A stretch of 41,504 nt of DNA from Brachybacterium epidermidis (GTDB taxonomy: Bacteria > Actinomycetota > Actinomycetes > Actinomycetales > Dermabacteraceae): positions 1 to 41,504 of the forward strand of contig NZ_JADEYR010000020.1 in NCBI RefSeq assembly GCF_015209585.1. Direction: 5' to 3'. Made by a program: the position numbers and the translations under genes. Below the pieces are notes generated by a model. That model was not told the DNA's origin. It did no database searches and saw nothing but the letters and a program-made list of their open reading frames with translations. Within the stretch, counting starts at the first letter, position 1. Each line of letters begins with the position of its first letter. Of this stretch, positions 16,207 through 24,532 are shown piece after piece.

Positions 16207-16264
16207 GTCTGACTCTCCTTCAGGACCTACATAACGGCCCTGCCACTAAGTCTGACGCGCGACA

Positions 16265-16539
16265 CCACAACGCTCAGGAGGGGCTCGATCAGATCGTCGG
16301 TGTCCTCACCGACCTCGGCGACCTCTACAGCAAGTGCGAACCTGCTGAACGCCGCATCCTCAACCGCGCACTGTTCAAGCGGATCATCATCGACGAGGAC
16401 GAACACGTCACGTTCCTACCAGCCGAACCGGCTGCCGCTGTCCTCGCTCAGGAGCACCGGGGCGAGACGCCCCAACCGGCCCCGGACGCGAAACTGCCCC
16501 GCCATCAGGCGGGGCAGGTTTCGAATTTCTCAACTTACG
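16265..16539 (+). pseudogene. C-terminal relic of a probable serine recombinase (island integrase)
   Basis: The frame starting at base 16265 reads EGLDQIVGVLTDLGDLYSKC and EPAERRILNRALFKRIIIDE, resembling the C-terminal region of large serine recombinases of actinobacterial phages and islands. The rest of the gene is missing; the relic begins exactly at the IS3-C end. The frame continues, without a stop, through VELRGFEPLTSSMP (antisense of the tRNA) to 16703, a pattern seen when a recombinase gene abuts its tRNA attachment site. This marks the left side of the tRNA as an island end. Assignment as serine rather than tyrosine recombinase is by resemblance only. Confidence 0.6.
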
Positions 16540-16612
16540 TGGAGCTAAGGGGATTCGAACCCCTGACCTCTTCCATGCCATGGAAGCGCGCTACCAACTG
16601 CGCCATAGCCCC
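16540..16612 (-). tRNA. tRNA-Ala (anticodon GGC)
   Basis: A 73-nt cloverleaf on the minus strand. The acceptor stem is GGGGCTA / TAGCTCC (one G-U pair), the anticodon stem-loop is CTTCC-ATGGCAT-GGAAG with anticodon GGC, the T-loop segment is GGTTCGAATCCC, and the discriminator base is A. CCA is not encoded. Its 3' end faces the IS-rich region, the usual geometry for island integration. The gene is complete, so any integration restored it. Confidence 0.95.
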
Positions 16613-16675
16613 GAATGGGAGTCACCTGCCTCGTCGAGCCCCTGCGGGCCGTCCCGTCGGCGTGGCGACTCAGCG

Positions 16676-16704
16676 AGCTTACATCCTCGGCGGCCTCAGA
16701 TGAA
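16676..16704 (-). promoter_or_regulatory. Possible tRNA-Ala promoter
   Basis: On the minus strand TTCATC and TAAGCT are separated by 17 bases, with the -10-like box ending 63 bases before the tRNA. The -35-like box is poor and overlaps the 3' end of the phosphatase gene, so transcription could also come from read-through of the upstream operon. Confidence 0.3.
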
Positions 16705-17352
16705 ATCGGGGGCGATGTTGTGTGACACCAGCCTCATGCGCTCCCCGGTGGGGTCGGAGTAGAGCGGCTCGAGCACGGATCGGTGGCAGTTCTGCAGGCC
16801 GCCGATGCCGCGGAAGGTGTCGGTGTCCAGGCCCAGCAGCTCGGTGATGCCCAGGGTGGTGGCGGCCCCGTGGCCCACCACCAGCACGGTCATGCCGGTG
16901 TTCTCGGCCATCAGCTGGTGGCAGCGGTCGGCCACGCGGCGGGCCACGTCCGGTCGGTCCTCGATGCCCAGGCCTGGCACGGAGCGGTGCTCGCGCCACA
17001 GGGCGTGCTCCTGGGGCCAGCGGCTGCGGATCTCCTCGCCGCGCAGTCCTTCCCACGGCCCGAAGCCGCGTTCCAGGAAGGCCTCGTCGACGACCACGTC
17101 GATGCCGCAGGCCTTCCCCACCTCGAGGGCCGTGTCGTGGGCACGCGCGAGCGGGGAGGAGACGATGACGTCCGGCTCCTGCTCGACCATCGCGGCGGCC
17201 AGAGCCCTGGCCTGCTTGCGACCCACGGCGTTCAGGGGGATGTCGACCTGGCCCTGGAGGCGGGCCTCGCGGTTGTAGTCCGTCTGCCCGTGGCGGGCCA
17301 GGATCAGCCGTGTGCGCACGTGGCCGTTCATGCCGGCGGTGATCGAGCTCAC
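16696..17352 (-). CDS. Histidine phosphatase family protein
   Basis: A 218-aa member of the phosphoglycerate mutase-like histidine phosphatases. The phospho-acceptor signature is LILARHGQTDYN, followed by an acid residue in VVVDEAFLERGFGPWEG and the second catalytic His in MTVLVVGHGAATTLG. Substrate is not evident; such proteins beside rsfS/nadD are often annotated as phosphoglycerate mutase-like. The GTG start at 17352 overlaps the rsfS stop (GTGA), making it the last gene of the nadD-rsfS operon. A later ATG, at MNGHVRTRLIL, is an alternative start. Confidence 0.88.
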   Translation of the reverse strand: MSSITAGMNGHVRTRLILARHGQTDYNREARLQGQVDIPLNAVGRKQARALAAAMVEQEPDVIVSSPLARAHDTALEVGKACGIDVVVDEAFLERGFGPWEGLRGEEIRSRWPQEHALWREHRSVPGLGIEDRPDVARRVADRCHQLMAENTGMTVLVVGHGAATTLGITELLGLDTDTFRGIGGLQNCHRSVLEPLYSDPTGERMRLVSHNIAPDFI

Positions 17353-17747
17353 TGGGGATCAGAGGTGCTCTCGCCCGTGGCCGCCTGGTCCAGCTGCAGG
17401 TCGATCACGGGGGCGTCGCGCCACAGCCGCTCCAGCGCGTAGAAGGCGCGGTCCTCGGCGTGCTGCACGTGCACCACGATGTCCCCGTAGTCCAGCAGCA
17501 CCCAGCGGGCATCGCGCTCACCCTCGCGGCGCAGGGGCTTGCGGCGGCGCTCCTTCAGCAGTGCCTCCTCAACGCCGTCGACGATGGCGGACACCTGGCG
17601 CTCGGAGTCGCCGGAGCACACCAGGAACACGTCGGTGATGACGACCTGCTCGGAGACGTCCAGGCCGATCACTTCGTTGGCGAGCTTGTCGGCGGCGGCC
17701 CGGCCGGCCACGCGGGCGAGGTCGAGGGATTCGTCGGGGGCACTCAC
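17349..17747 (-). CDS. rsfS: Ribosome silencing factor RsfS
   Basis: 132 aa, of the RsfS/DUF143 family, which binds ribosomal protein L14 and blocks joining of the ribosomal subunits during starvation. The family core is visible: DKLANEVIGLDVSEQVVITD, CSGDSERQVSAIVDGVEEAL and WVLLDYGDIVVHVQHAEDRA, then FYALERLW. The acidic/Ser tail is non-conserved. It overlaps both neighbours by GTGA, indicating translational coupling with the membrane protein upstream and the phosphatase downstream. Position after nadD is conserved in many bacteria. Confidence 0.95.
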   Translation of the reverse strand: MSAPDESLDLARVAGRAAADKLANEVIGLDVSEQVVITDVFLVCSGDSERQVSAIVDGVEEALLKERRRKPLRREGERDARWVLLDYGDIVVHVQHAEDRAFYALERLWRDAPVIDLQLDQAATGESTSDPQ

Positions 17748-18484
17748 GCGGACGTGACCTCCAGGGGTGTCGGGTACGGGGTGGATGCGAGATCGAGCAC
17801 GTGCGGATCAGGCAGAGCTGCAAGGGCACCGAATGCGCCGGTGTCGCCGGGGCCCAGCACCCCGGTGGCCAGCAGGATGATGAGGGCCAGCACGGCCAGG
17901 CCGATCAGCACCCACACCACCCACAGCAGGGATCGCCCGCCGGAGTCGTCGGCGCGCTGCAGCACCTTGCCCTCGAAGCGGGGTGCGGGGCGCGGATCGG
18001 GAGCCTCGCTCACCGACATCTCCCCCAGCTCCACGCCGTCGCTGTCGCGGTCCACCGGCACTGTCGAAGCGGCCGTCGCAGTGGCGGTCGCGGTGCCTGC
18101 CGCCGGGTCCGCCTGCTGCGGGACCGAGGCGGCCGACGGGACCGCGGCATCGTCGTGCGCAGCATCCCGGACGGCGTCGTCATCAGGGCGCGCCTCCGGG
18201 GCGGGATGCGCGCTCGTGTCCGTGCTCGGCCCATCGGCGGGTGCTGCGACGACCTCGGCATCGACGGGATCGGCGAGCTCGATGATGCGAGCGCGCCGAC
18301 CGAACTTGCGCAGGCGCGGGAGGGGCGCATCGGCACCGGGCGGGGCCACCGCGCCGCGGGCGGCGGGAGCCGCGGAGCCGTCGCCGATGGCGGAGGTGGC
18401 GCGCGCCTGCTGGGCCGCTTCCTCCTCCGGCGTCAGGCGGCGGGCCCGACGGCCGTGCCGGGTGGGGGCGTCGGACTCAGTCAA
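17744..18484 (-). CDS. Single-pass membrane protein between nadD and rsfS, unknown function
   Basis: About 246 aa. The N-terminal 170 residues are low-complexity (Ala, Pro, Asp-rich, with an Arg-rich patch [20 protein letters not shown]) and probably cytoplasmic. One hydrophobic segment ([20 protein letters not shown], about residues 187-206) is followed by a 35-residue external tail. The TTG at 18484 is preferred because AGGAGG lies eight bases upstream; the GTG at 18493 is too close to it. It overlaps nadD and rsfS. No recognised domain; actinobacterial nadD-rsfS loci often carry an anonymous protein here (in some lineages a LytR-type protein), which this is not. Confidence 0.7.
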   Translation of the reverse strand: MTESDAPTRHGRRARRLTPEEEAAQQARATSAIGDGSAAPAARGAVAPPGADAPLPRLRKFGRRARIIELADPVDAEVVAAPADGPSTDTSAHPAPEARPDDDAVRDAAHDDAAVPSAASVPQQADPAAGTATATATAASTVPVDRDSDGVELGEMSVSEAPDPRPAPRFEGKVLQRADDSGGRSLLWVVWVLIGLAVLALIILLATGVLGPGDTGAFGALAALPDPHVLDLASTPYPTPLEVTSA

Positions 18485-19085
18485 CGCCGTCACCTCCTGT
18501 GTACAGGGCGTACTTGTTGATGTACTGCACCACGCCGTCCGGCACCAGGTACCACACGGGCTGGCCAGCGAAGACGCGGGCGCGGCAGTCGGTGGAGCTG
18601 ATCGCCATAGCGGGCACCTCGATCAGGGTCACGCCGTCAGCCGGGAGACCGGCAGTATCCAGCTCGTGGCCGGGCCGGGTGACGCCCACGAAGTGCGCCA
18701 GCTCGAAGATCTCCTGGGTGTCCTTCCAGGTGAGGATGGACTGCAGGGCGTCGGCACCGGTGATGAAGAAGAGGTCCGCGTCCGGGTGCAGGTCCCGCAG
18801 GTCTCGCAGGGTGTCGATGGTGTAGGTGGCACCGGGCCGGTCCACGTCCACGCGAGACACGGTGAACACGGGGTTGGCGGCAGTGGCCACCACCGTCATC
18901 AGGTAGCGGTGCTCGGGATTCGAGATCTCCCGATCGGACTTCTGCCAGGGCCTGCCGGTGGGGACGAAGATCACCTCGTCCAGGCCGAACACGCTCTGGA
19001 CCTCGCTGGCGGCCACGAGGTGGCCATGATGGATCGGATCGAAGGTCCCGCCCATCACGCCGAGACGGCGCCGACGCTGCTCCAT
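18477..19085 (-). CDS. nadD: Nicotinate-nucleotide adenylyltransferase
   Basis: 202 aa. Transfers AMP from ATP to nicotinate mononucleotide in NAD synthesis. The nucleotidyltransferase signature [18 protein letters not shown] lies at about residues 12-29, the phosphate-binding [10 protein letters not shown] near the C-terminus, and [17 protein letters not shown] in the middle. The ATG at 19085 follows the upstream small gene's stop by three bases, so it is probably coupled. Length and motifs are normal. Confidence 0.96.
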   Translation of the reverse strand: MEQRRRRLGVMGGTFDPIHHGHLVAASEVQSVFGLDEVIFVPTGRPWQKSDREISNPEHRYLMTVVATAANPVFTVSRVDVDRPGATYTIDTLRDLRDLHPDADLFFITGADALQSILTWKDTQEIFELAHFVGVTRPGHELDTAGLPADGVTLIEVPAMAISSTDCRARVFAGQPVWYLVPDGVVQYINKYALYTGGDGVD

Positions 19086-19090
19086 CGAGG

Positions 19091-19300
19091 TCAGTGGTCG
19101 CTCGCGCCGGTGTCGTGGTGACCGGTGGTGCGGGTCTCAGCAGGATGCCCCTTACGCGGGGAGCGGTTGCCGCCGCCGGCGAGGTACGTGATGGCCAGCA
19201 GGCCCAGCAGGATGACGAGCATGCCGAGACCCACCAGGTAGGCGGGGATGCCCTCGGCGCCGGCTCCGGACTCGGCGAGGATCATGAGCTGGTCGGTCAT
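19091..19300 (-). CDS. Small single-pass membrane protein (69 aa)
   Basis: The sequence has a short N-terminus, one transmembrane segment ([20 protein letters not shown]) and a basic then His-rich tail ([20 protein letters not shown]). The ATG at 19300 is preceded by AAAGGC eleven bases upstream, a weak site. It directly precedes nadD. Similar unannotated small membrane proteins occur between proA and nadD in Micrococcales. Function unknown. Confidence 0.65.
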   Translation of the reverse strand: MTDQLMILAESGAGAEGIPAYLVGLGMLVILLGLLAITYLAGGGNRSPRKGHPAETRTTGHHDTGASDH

Positions 19301-19382
19301 TGTTCAGGTGGCCTTTCGACGGGGTGACCGGCCCATCATCCCACAGCCCGCCCCGCGCACCGGGCGCGGACCCGCCGTGCGA

Positions 19383-20756
19383 TCAGGCACGCACATGCCC
19401 CTGACCCACCACCAGCCACTTCCCGCACGTCAGCTCCGGCAGGCCCATGGGTCCGCGGGCGTGGAGCTTCTGGGTGGAGATGCCGATCTCGGCGCCGAAG
19501 CCGAACTCGCCGCCATCGGAGAAGCGGGTGGAGGCATTGGCCATCACCACGGCGGAGTCCACCTCCGACAGGAAGCGCTGCTGGCTGACCAGGTCACGGG
19601 TGAGGATCGACTCGGTGTGGCCGGTGGAGTGGGCGCGGATGTGCGCCAGCGCCGCATCCAGGTCCTCCACCACGCGGATCGCGAGGTCCAGGGACAGGTA
19701 CTCGGTGTCCCAGTCCTCCTCGGTGGCATCGACCACGTCGATGCCGGCACCCGCGGTCCCTCCCTTGCCGACATCCAGTGCGGCACGGGCCTGCTCATCC
19801 ACGTGCAGGGTCACGCCGGCCTCGGCCAGGGGCGCCGCCACCAGGGGAAGGGCGCGCTCGGCGATGTCGCGGTGCACCAGCAGGGTCTCCAGGGCGTTGC
19901 ACACCCCGATCCGCTGGGTCTTGGCGTTGGTGATGATGTCCACGGCCTGCGCCAGGTCCGCGCTGGCGTCGAGGAACACGTGGGTGTTGCCGGTGCCGGT
20001 CTCGATCACGGGCACCACGGAGTGGGTCACCACGTGCTGGATCAGCCCCGCTCCCCCGCGCGGGATCAGCACGTCCACCAGGCCGCGGGCCCGCAGCAGG
20101 GCATCGACGCCCTCGCGGCCGCGCTGGTCGATCCCCACGATCAGGTCCTCGGGCAGCTCGTGCTCGGCGAGCACCGAGCGCAGCACCGCGATCAGGGCCG
20201 TGTTGGAGTGCAGGGCCGCGGAACCACCGCGCAGCACCACGGCGTTGCCGGACTTCAGGGCCAGCCCGGCGGCGTCGACGGTCACGTTGGGGCGGGCCTC
20301 GTACACCATGCCGATCACGCCCAGCGGCACCCGGATCTGCCGCAGTTCGAGGCCGTTGCGCAGGATCGAGCCCTGCATCACCTCCCCCACGGGGTCCGGG
20401 AGGGCGGCCGCGTCGCGCAGCTGCTGGGCGATCGCCTCCACGCGCTGCGGGGTCAGGGCGAGCCGGTCGCGCAGGCCCGCAGCCATCCCGCTCGCATCGG
20501 CCGCCTCGAGGTCACGGGCGTTGGCATCGACGATCTGCCCGCTGTGCTCCACCAGGGCGTCGGCCATGGCCAGCAGCACGGCGTCCTTGCGGTCGCGGTG
20601 CAGGCGGGCCAGGGCCGGCTGGGCGTCCTTCGCCGCACGGGCGGCCTCGCGCACGGCCCGCTCGACGGGGCTCAGGGCCTCCTCACCCTCGGTGCCGGGG
20701 GTGCCGGGGGTGCCGTGTGTGCTGGAGGCGCTGCTCGTCGTGGGGCTCGCATTCAT
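19383..20756 (-). CDS. proA: Gamma-glutamyl phosphate reductase
   Basis: Second step of proline synthesis, NADPH-dependent reduction of gamma-glutamyl phosphate. Family motifs are VYEARPNVTVDAAGLALKSG, the catalytic Cys in QRIGVCNALETLLVH and the C-terminal GGEFGFGAEIGISTQKLHAR, then GPMGLPELT. The ATG at 20756 (MNASPTTSSA) gives 457 aa; an in-frame GTG at 20786 is possible. No good ribosome binding site is seen before either. TACCCT seven bases before the ATG could be a -10 box for a leaderless mRNA, which is inference. It is separated from proB by the ribose operon, unlike the usual adjacent arrangement. Confidence 0.95.
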   Translation of the reverse strand: MNASPTTSSASSTHGTPGTPGTEGEEALSPVERAVREAARAAKDAQPALARLHRDRKDAVLLAMADALVEHSGQIVDANARDLEAADASGMAAGLRDRLALTPQRVEAIAQQLRDAAALPDPVGEVMQGSILRNGLELRQIRVPLGVIGMVYEARPNVTVDAAGLALKSGNAVVLRGGSAALHSNTALIAVLRSVLAEHELPEDLIVGIDQRGREGVDALLRARGLVDVLIPRGGAGLIQHVVTHSVVPVIETGTGNTHVFLDASADLAQAVDIITNAKTQRIGVCNALETLLVHRDIAERALPLVAAPLAEAGVTLHVDEQARAALDVGKGGTAGAGIDVVDATEEDWDTEYLSLDLAIRVVEDLDAALAHIRAHSTGHTESILTRDLVSQQRFLSEVDSAVVMANASTRFSDGGEFGFGAEIGISTQKLHARGPMGLPELTCGKWLVVGQGHVRA

Positions 20757-20825
20757 GGAGCAAGGGTAGGCCGCACCGGGGATCACCGGCAGGGGTGTCC
20801 AGAGGCGCGTGCAGGTTCCAGCTGT

Positions 20826-20854
20826 TGCGCACCACGCTCGCGCCGATTATGATC
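20826..20854 (+). promoter_or_regulatory. Promoter of the lacI-rbs operon
   Basis: TTGCGC and TATGAT are separated by 17 bases, a good sigma70-type match. The predicted transcription start is near 20861, upstream of the operator and about 85 bases before the lacI start codon. Confidence 0.7.
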
Positions 20855-20870
20855 TAACCCACTCACTTTG

Positions 20871-20882
20871 GAAACGTTTCCA
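20871..20882. promoter_or_regulatory. LacI-family operator
   Basis: The perfect palindrome GGAAACGTTTCC, in the context TTGGAAACGTTTCCACTC, matches the core recognised by LacI/PurR/RbsR-type repressors, including the central CG. It lies about 10 bases downstream of the predicted start, suited to autorepression by the adjacent regulator. Confidence 0.85.
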
Positions 20883-20946
20883 CTCTGGGTGGCGCCGATC
20901 CTCCGGGCGGCGTCCCGCACACGACGACGTGTCGAAGGAGGAGCAC

Positions 20947-21963
20947 GTGGCCAGGCCCACCATTCGTGACGTCGCTGCCCGTGCCGGGGTGTCCCTCGGC
21001 ACCGCGTCTCGCGCCCTCAGCGGGAACGGTTCCGTTCGCCCGGCCACGCGCGAGGCCGTGCTCCAAGCCGCCAAGGACCTGGACTACAGGGTCAACTCCC
21101 TCGCTCGATCACTGCGTTCGAACCACACGGCGAGCATCGGCCTGCTGATCCCCGATGTGCGCAACCCCTACTTCTCCCAGCTGGCGCACGTGGTCGAGCA
21201 GAGCGCGCTCGAGCACGGTGTCACCACCCTCCTGTGCAACGCGGACGAGCGCCCGGAACAGATGGCCATGTACGTCGACGTGCTGCGCGAGCGCCGCGTG
21301 GACGGCGTCATCGTCTCTCCCTTCGCCGATGCAGAGCAGGCCCTGGCTGGCCTTGATGACGACGCGATCCCCACCGTCTTCATCGACAGGCGGATCCCCG
21401 GCTCCCCCACCCCATCGGTCACCAGCGATACCAGCTCGGCACTCGACGAGGCGATCGCCCTCATGTCCCGGCTGGGGCACCGCAGGGTCGGCTTCATCAC
21501 CGGTCCTCGCACGACATCAACCGGTATCGAACGCATCGAACAGGTTGCCACCGCTGCGGATCACCACGGTGTGGAGGTCGAATGGCAGGAGGGAGACTTC
21601 CACACCGAGTCCGGCCACCGCGCCGCCACCTCCCTACTCGGGAGCGGCGTGCGCGCGATCCTCGCCAGCGACGCCCAGACCACCGAAGGTGCTCTGAGCG
21701 CGATCGTCGAGCAGGGCATCGCTCTCGGTGAGGGCCTCCATTTCATCGGCTTCGACGGCACACCGGCCACAGCACTGATCCGTCCGTCGCTCACGTACGT
21801 GCGCCAGCAGGTCCAGGAGATGGCTGCGACCGCTGTCGATCTGCTCGTACGTCTGCGAGCAGGGGAGATCGTCACGTCGGTCCGGCTTCCCAGCACACTC
21901 GTCCTCGGCGGCTCCGCCCGGCCCGCCGCCGATCACCTCACAGAAGAGAGGTCCTGCGCATGA
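20947..21963 (+). CDS. rbsR: LacI-family transcriptional repressor of the ribose operon
   Basis: 338 aa. N-terminal LacI helix-turn-helix (PTIRDVAARAGVSLGTASRA), hinge helix region (LDYRVNSLARSLRSN), then a periplasmic-binding-protein-like sensor domain (IGLLIPDVRNPYFSQLAHVV, HFIGFDGTPATALIRPSLTY). The GTG at 20947 is chosen because GAAGGAGG stands seven bases upstream and the domain starts there; the frame is open further upstream. First gene of the operon, with the stop overlapping the rbsA ATG (ATGA). The operator palindrome upstream and the rbs genes downstream suggest it senses ribose and controls its own operon. The symbol is inferred from context. Confidence 0.9.
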   Translation: MARPTIRDVAARAGVSLGTASRALSGNGSVRPATREAVLQAAKDLDYRVNSLARSLRSNHTASIGLLIPDVRNPYFSQLAHVVEQSALEHGVTTLLCNADERPEQMAMYVDVLRERRVDGVIVSPFADAEQALAGLDDDAIPTVFIDRRIPGSPTPSVTSDTSSALDEAIALMSRLGHRRVGFITGPRTTSTGIERIEQVATAADHHGVEVEWQEGDFHTESGHRAATSLLGSGVRAILASDAQTTEGALSAIVEQGIALGEGLHFIGFDGTPATALIRPSLTYVRQQVQEMAATAVDLLVRLRAGEIVTSVRLPSTLVLGGSARPAADHLTEERSCA

Positions 21964-23486
21964 CCGCCCCCTTGCTCCGACTGGACCACGTCACCAAGAC
22001 GTTCGGGCCTGTCACCGTGATCGATGACGTGAGCGTCGATGTCCTCCCCGGCCGCGTGCAGGTGCTGCTCGGTGAGAACGGTGCAGGGAAGTCCACACTC
22101 ATCAAGATGATGTCGGGCATCTACCAGCCCGATGGTGGGCGCATCCTGATCGACGGCAACGAGACCCATCTCCCCACGGTCAAGGCGGCCGAAGCCCACG
22201 GCGTCGCCACGATCCACCAGGAGCTGAACCTGGTCCCTCAACTCAGCGTGGCCGAGAACATCATGCTCGGCAGGACCCCGCAGAAGCTCGGGCTCGTGGA
22301 CCGCTCCTCTCTGCGTCGGCACGCCTCCGCTGCGCTTGAGCGCATCGGCCTGCGGGTCCCCCTGGACCGCCCGGTGGGAACCCTGGGGGTCGCCAAGCAG
22401 CAGCTCGTCGAAATCGCCAAGGCCCTCTCCCAGCAGGCCCGCATACTGATCCTCGACGAGCCCACCGCGGCCCTCACCGGAACGGAGATCGACCAGCTGT
22501 TCTCCGTGGTCGAGGATCTGCGGGCCGACCAGGTGGGAATGGTGTTCATCTCCCACCACCTCGACGAGATCGCACGGATCGGCGACACCGTCACCGTGCT
22601 GCGCGACGGCCAGTTCGTGCAGGAGGTCCCCGCAGACACCCCGGAGAACGAGCTGATCCGACTGATGGTGGGCCGCGACATCGAGGACCAGTTCCCCCGC
22701 CGCGCACCAGAACAGCCCGGCGACGTGCTGCTCTCCGTGGAGGGTCTGAGCAGCGAAGGGCACTTCGAGGACGTCTCCTTCGAGGTGCGCGCCGGTGAGG
22801 TGCTGGGCATAGCCGGGCTGGTGGGCGCCGGCCGCACCGAGGTGCTGCGAGCCGTCTTCGGTGCTGACCGCTACGACCGCGGCACCGTCGCGGTTGCGGG
22901 CGATCAGCTGCCACCCGGGGACGTGGGTGCTGCGATCGAAGCGGGACTGGGCCTGGTCCCCGAGGACCGCAAGGCACAGGGCCTGGTGCTCGAGCACTCG
23001 GTGCAGGACAACACGGGCCTGGCGACATTCCGCCGTCACGCCCGCGCAGGGCTCGTGGATCGGGCCGGAGAGAAGCGACGGGCCGATGACGTCACCTCCC
23101 GGCTGAACGTGCGGATGGCCGGTCTCGGCCAGCCCATCCGCAACCTCTCGGGCGGCAACCAGCAGAAGGTCGTCTTCGGGCGCTGGGTACTGGCCGACAC
23201 CCGCATCCTGCTGCTGGACGAGCCCACCCGCGGCGTCGACGTCGGCGCAAAGGTCGAGATCTACGAGCTGATCAACGCCATCACCGACAACGGCGGGGCA
23301 GTGCTCATGGTCTCGAGTGAACTGCCCGAGGCGCTGGGCATGAGCGATCGTCTCCTGGTGATGAGCGCTGGCCGCGCCACCGGCGTTCTCGAGTCCAACA
23401 CCGCCTCGGAGGACGACGTCATGGCCCTGGCCGTCTCCAACATCGAACCCGCCCAGACCATCTCCTCGGAAGGAGAAGCGGCATGA
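21960..23486 (+). CDS. rbsA: Ribose ABC transporter ATP-binding protein
   Basis: 508 aa with two tandem ATPase domains as in RbsA/MglA. The first has Walker A GENGAGKST, Q-loop region IHQELNLVPQ, signature LGVAKQQLVEIAKAL and Walker B ILILDEPTAAL. The second has the degenerate nucleotide-binding loop GLVGAGRTEVLR, signature LSGGNQQKVVFGRWV and Walker B ILLLDEPTRGVD. It powers sugar import with RbsC and RbsB. It overlaps lacI (ATGA) and rbsC (ATGA). Related proteins transport other sugars, but the downstream rbsK and rbsD support ribose. Confidence 0.94.
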   Translation: MTAPLLRLDHVTKTFGPVTVIDDVSVDVLPGRVQVLLGENGAGKSTLIKMMSGIYQPDGGRILIDGNETHLPTVKAAEAHGVATIHQELNLVPQLSVAENIMLGRTPQKLGLVDRSSLRRHASAALERIGLRVPLDRPVGTLGVAKQQLVEIAKALSQQARILILDEPTAALTGTEIDQLFSVVEDLRADQVGMVFISHHLDEIARIGDTVTVLRDGQFVQEVPADTPENELIRLMVGRDIEDQFPRRAPEQPGDVLLSVEGLSSEGHFEDVSFEVRAGEVLGIAGLVGAGRTEVLRAVFGADRYDRGTVAVAGDQLPPGDVGAAIEAGLGLVPEDRKAQGLVLEHSVQDNTGLATFRRHARAGLVDRAGEKRRADDVTSRLNVRMAGLGQPIRNLSGGNQQKVVFGRWVLADTRILLLDEPTRGVDVGAKVEIYELINAITDNGGAVLMVSSELPEALGMSDRLLVMSAGRATGVLESNTASEDDVMALAVSNIEPAQTISSEGEAA

Positions 23487-24463
23487 CCGCCACTGCCCAG
23501 ACCACCTCGCCCACCCGGCGCTCGACCCTCTCGAAGGTCGGCCACTGGGCGATGAACAACGGTGCACTGGTGGGGCTGATCCTGCTGTGCATCGGTCTGT
23601 TCATCGCCACTCCGGCCTTCCTGACGATCCCGAACATCATCAACATCGGGATCCAGGCTGCCGTGGTCGCAATCCTCGCCTTCGGAATGACCTTCGTCAT
23701 CGTCACCGCCGGGATCGACCTGTCCGTGGGGTCCGTCGCAGCTCTGGGCGCGATGGTCTCCGCCTACTCCTTCGCCTCCCTGAACCTTCCCGGGATCCTC
23801 ACCGTGGTGGTCGGACTCGGGGTGGGCATGCTGGCCGGTTCGATCTCCGGTCTCGCGATCGCCTACGGCAAGCTGCCCGCCTTCATCGCCACACTCGCCA
23901 TGATGTCCATCGCCCGCGGCCTGACCCTGGTGGTCTCCAACGGCACCCCCATCGATACGTCGGACACGGTCAACATCTTCGGGAGCCGCGTGGCCGGCAT
24001 TCCCGTGCCGATCTTCGCGATGGTGCTGGCGGGAGTGGTGTGCTGGTTCATCCTCTCGCGGACCGTCCTGGGACGCTCCATGTACGCCGTGGGCGGGAAC
24101 ATCGAGGCCGCCCGACTCTCAGGCATCCCCGTCAAGCGCGTCCTGGTGTGGGTCTACGCCCTGTCCGGTCTGTTCGCAGGCCTCGCGGGACTGGTGCTTG
24201 CTGGGCGCCTGCGCTCTGCCGGGCCTCAGGCCGGCTCCGGCTACGAGCTCGACGCGATCGCTGCCGTGGTCATCGGCGGCGCCTCCCTGGCCGGCGGTTC
24301 CGGCAGGGCAACCGGCACCCTCATCGGCGCCATCCTTCTGGCAGTCATCCGCAACGGTCTGAACATCCTGAACGTCTCCTCGTTCTGGCAGCAGGTCGTG
24401 ATCGGCTGCGTGATCGCACTAGCCGTCGGCTTCGACGTCTTCCGCCGCAAGACCGACTCCTGA
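23483..24463 (+). CDS. rbsC: Ribose ABC transporter permease
   Basis: 326-aa integral membrane permease of the BPD_transp_2 family with about eight to ten hydrophobic segments. The family signature is MTFVIVTAGIDLSVGSVAAL, and the EAA-like loop region includes GGNIEAARLSGIPVKRVLVW. ATG at 23483 overlaps the rbsA stop. A 69-base gap to rbsB follows. Confidence 0.94.
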   Translation: MTATAQTTSPTRRSTLSKVGHWAMNNGALVGLILLCIGLFIATPAFLTIPNIINIGIQAAVVAILAFGMTFVIVTAGIDLSVGSVAALGAMVSAYSFASLNLPGILTVVVGLGVGMLAGSISGLAIAYGKLPAFIATLAMMSIARGLTLVVSNGTPIDTSDTVNIFGSRVAGIPVPIFAMVLAGVVCWFILSRTVLGRSMYAVGGNIEAARLSGIPVKRVLVWVYALSGLFAGLAGLVLAGRLRSAGPQAGSGYELDAIAAVVIGGASLAGGSGRATGTLIGAILLAVIRNGLNILNVSSFWQQVVIGCVIALAVGFDVFRRKTDS

Positions 24464-24532
24464 CCCCTGACAACGCCCTACCGCACCTACGCAACCAACC
24501 CATCGGGGCCGCGCCCCACGAAAGGAACAAAG

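Larger units (their letters stand above)
10443..16264 (-). mobile_element. IS3-family element C, carrying nested insertions
   Basis: The host element of the nest. Its ends are TGTCCCGCGTCAAG...TTGGCAGG at 10443 and, read inward from 16264, TGTCGCGCGTCAGA...GTGGCAGG, an imperfect inverted repeat with IS3-type TG termini. Subtracting IS3-B (10853-13860), the IS256 element (14077-15547) and one copy of each target duplication leaves about 1332 bp, the normal IS3 size. It encodes orfA (intact) and orfB (in three pieces). No matching direct repeat flanks the ends (CGG against CCA), pointing to a deletion beside the right end. Confidence 0.85.

Noticed and set aside
17460..19121. 553-codon plus-strand frame opposite rsfS, the membrane protein and nadD
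   Set aside because: No domain; the minus-strand genes are supported by motifs and overlaps.
24464..24532. Gap between rbsC and rbsB as a possible separate promoter or riboswitch
   Set aside because: Only 69 bases, with a ribosome binding site for rbsB but no promoter-like pair or visible conserved structure.
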